A stretch of DNA of 7,656 nt, from the NCBI GenBank assembly GCA_026706325.1, contig JAPOYZ010000660.1, positions 1 through 7,656 of the forward strand, written 5' to 3'. Below, piece after piece: positions 6,124-7,656 of the stretch. The DNA is from Candidatus Aminicenantota bacterium. Lineage in GTDB: Bacteria > Acidobacteriota > UBA6911 > RPQK01 > JAJDTT01. The position numbers were made by a program, and so were the translations under genes. Every line of letters starts with the position of its first letter. Within the stretch, counting starts at the first letter, position 1. The notes under the pieces were generated by a model, which made no database searches, was not told the DNA's origin, and worked only from the letters and a program-made list of their open reading frames with translations.

Positions 6124-7656
6124 CTATGGCTTCCACGGTCTTCCCGAGCCTTCCTGGAGGGTGACGAGCCGGTCCGCTTCCACCCCTTCCCAGATCTCGC
6201 TGCCGCCGCCGGGCCAGTGGACGATGACGGCCTCGATTTCCTTGCCCCGGCCCAAGCCGAAGTGCACCCGATGGTCGTTGGCGTTCAAGTAGCTGCCGTC
6301 GGTATGCGCGCGGCGCCATAGCGTTTTCTTGCCCTCGCGCTGCACTCCCACCCTGGCTCCCACCCCGTAACGGTTGCTTCGCACTCCCTCCAGTTGAACC
6401 TGCAGCCAGTGATGCCGCAACCCGGTCTCATTCAACAGCAACCGCACCGGCCCGTTGTTGTTGGTGACCAGAATGTCCACGGCACCGTCGTTGTCAATGT
6501 CGCCGAAGGCCGCTCCCCGGCTCACTTCCGAGAGTTGCAGGGCCGCTCCCGCCTCGGCCGTCGTTTCCCGATAGTTCCCGTCTCCGTCGTTGTGGAACAG
6601 TTGGTTGATTTGATCGTAGGCGTAGTCGGCCGGTTCGGCCAGCCGCGTCATTCGCACGGCACCATTGGCCATGAACAGATCCAACTGGCCGTCATTGTCG
6701 TAGTCGAACCACTGAGTGCCGAAACCGGTGTAATTTTCCACCCGGGTCAATCCAAAACGGCTGGTCTGGTCGGAAAAACCGCCGGCGCCATCGTTCAGAT
6801 AGAGGGTGTGGGTCTCTTCCGTCAGATGGGTCATGAAGAGGTCTTCGCTGCCGTCGTTGTTGAAATCGGCGGCCGTGACCCCCATGCTGGCTTCGGCATG
6901 GCCGTCGACGTTGACCGCCGTCCCTGAGAACAACCCCGCCTCTTCAAAGCTTCCGTTTCCCCGGTTGAGCCAGAGCTGATTGGGGGTTCTGTCATTGGCG
7001 ACGTAGATATCCGGCCACCCGTCAGCGTTGAAATCGGCACAAATGACTCCCAACCCGGTTCCAAAGTCGGCCCCCAGTCCGGCATCTTCCGTCACGTCAA
7101 CAAATTGCCGGCCCTTCTCGTTCCGGAAGAGGCGATCGGGGATGGGCCGATAGCCACTGGGACCGCAATAATCCCGGAGGCCCATCTTGTTGTGGCAAGG
7201 GTTGTTCCCCTTGACGGTGAAGTTTCCGTAGTTCGTCACGAACAGGTCGAGGTCACCGTCCCGGTCATAATCCAGAAAGGCGGCGCTGGTGGTCCAACGG
7301 GAATCTTCGGCTCCTATGCCCTTCATTGGGGTGAAGGTCGCGTTTCCGTTGTTGCGATACAAGAGATTGGGGCCGTAGTTGGTCAGGTACAGGTCAAGAT
7401 CTCCATCGTTGTCGTAATCTCCGATCGCCACTCCCATCCCGTAGCTGACCGAGCCGACCCCGGCTTGGGCGGTGACCTCCGTGAACTTGAGACTTCCCCC
7501 GGGGATCAGCTCGTTTCGATACAACCGGTGCCCCGGCCTCCACCCGGGACCTGGAGGAAACCAGGACTCGGAGGGACTCTTGCCCGGTTCCAGCATCGCG
7601 CCTTGCACCAGGTAGACGTCCAGGTCGCCGTCGCCGTCGTAGTCCAACAGGGCGGC
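6124..7656 (-). CDS. CRTAC1-like FG-GAP/VCBS repeat protein with C-terminal UnbV_ASPIC domain, N-terminus outside window
   Basis: The frame is open from the right edge of the window to TAG at 6124-6126, giving 510 visible residues. A TTG at 7647 is only a Leu codon inside the first visible repeat, so the true start and any signal peptide lie beyond position 7656. Seven DxDxDGxxD-type calcium-loop motifs start near visible residues 5, 80, 129, 208, 264, 318 and 386; the fourth and fifth have Asn at the third position (DFNADG, DFNNDG), which is still compatible with calcium binding. Residues 426-510 match UnbV_ASPIC (GVGARVGV, YLNANDHRVHFGLG, VHWPGGG). A Cys154/Cys164 pair followed by GPSG matches the Cys pair of the protein encoded at 4348-6072. 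The last three repeat spacings (56, 54 and 68 residues) and the 42 residues from the last repeat to the conserved Asn of UnbV_ASPIC are the same in both proteins. The likely role is an extracytoplasmic calcium-binding or adhesive scaffold; no enzyme activity is evident. It converges on its paralog with 51 bases between stops. Confidence 0.92.
   Translation of the reverse strand, partial: AALLDYDGDGDLDVYLVQGAMLEPGKSPSESWFPPGPGWRPGHRLYRNELIPGGSLKFTEVTAQAGVGSVSYGMGVAIGDYDNDGDLDLYLTNYGPNLLYRNNGNATFTPMKGIGAEDSRWTTSAAFLDYDRDGDLDLFVTNYGNFTVKGNNPCHNKMGLRDYCGPSGYRPIPDRLFRNEKGRQFVDVTEDAGLGADFGTGLGVICADFNADGWPDIYVANDRTPNQLWLNRGNGSFEEAGLFSGTAVNVDGHAEASMGVTAADFNNDGSEDLFMTHLTEETHTLYLNDGAGGFSDQTSRFGLTRVENYTGFGTQWFDYDNDGQLDLFMANGAVRMTRLAEPADYAYDQINQLFHNDGDGNYRETTAEAGAALQLSEVSRGAAFGDIDNDGAVDILVTNNNGPVRLLLNETGLRHHWLQVQLEGVRSNRYGVGARVGVQREGKKTLWRRAHTDGSYLNANDHRVHFGLGRGKEIEAVIVHWPGGGSEIWEGVEADRLVTLQEGSGRPWKP
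7227..7280 (-). repeat. Inverted-repeat arm encoding an FG-GAP motif (partner at 4910-4963)
   Basis: Second arm of the 54-base imperfect inverted pair, within the third visible FG-GAP motif of the minus-strand gene. The differences are mostly silent or conservative codon changes, in keeping with paralogous coding sequence. Confidence 0.6.

Noticed and set aside
6394..6927. A plus-strand reading frame inside the minus-strand FG-GAP gene
   Set aside because: It is the antisense shadow of the repeat-coding region; the minus strand carries regular calcium-loop motifs and UnbV_ASPIC.

Overview
The window is GC-rich, tightly packed bacterial DNA with five protein genes and almost no non-coding sequence. 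The longest gap is 108 bases. No RNA genes, insertion sequences, CRISPR arrays or other mobile elements were seen. The mix of CRTAC1-like (FG-GAP/VCBS plus UnbV_ASPIC) proteins, a GH127/DUF1680-type glycoside hydrolase and a xylose-isomerase-like TIM-barrel protein is common in carbohydrate-degrading, often uncultured lineages such as Acidobacteriota, Planctomycetota, Verrucomicrobiota and Poribacteria. I lean towards an Acidobacteriota-like organism, but this is an inference from gene content only.

Layout. (1) Positions 1-1667, plus strand: the C-terminal 554 visible residues of a GH127/DUF1680-like protein with the Glu/Cys/Cys-Cys metal and nucleophile signature; its N-terminus lies outside the window. 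(2) A 108-base gap carries a good ribosome binding site. (3) Positions 1776-2669: a cytoplasmic sugar isomerase/epimerase-like TIM barrel with a recognisable Glu-Asp-His-Glu metal site. (4) Positions 2666-4351, overlapping the previous gene by 4 bases: two VOC domains, the second with a full type I extradiol ring-cleavage dioxygenase active-site set, fused to a C-terminal jelly-roll-like domain of about 280 residues. (5) Positions 4348-6072, again a 4-base overlap, starting at GTG: a secreted FG-GAP/VCBS protein ending in UnbV_ASPIC. (6) A 51-base convergent gap with a 12-base perfect palindrome. (7) Positions 6124-7656, minus strand: a second FG-GAP/UnbV_ASPIC protein, cut at its N-terminus by the window edge.

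How they may work together. Genes 2 to 4 on the plus strand are joined by two stop/start overlaps and so form a translationally coupled operon; the GH127-like gene may belong to the same transcript. A glycoside hydrolase, a sugar isomerase and a ring-cleaving dioxygenase together suggest, as a hypothesis only, use of a sugar-aromatic conjugate, with the FG-GAP proteins acting outside the cytoplasm as calcium-binding adhesive or scaffolding proteins. The most unusual object is the VOC-VOC-jelly-roll fusion. The two tail-to-tail CRTAC1-like proteins share nearly identical spacing of their last repeats and look like paralogs.
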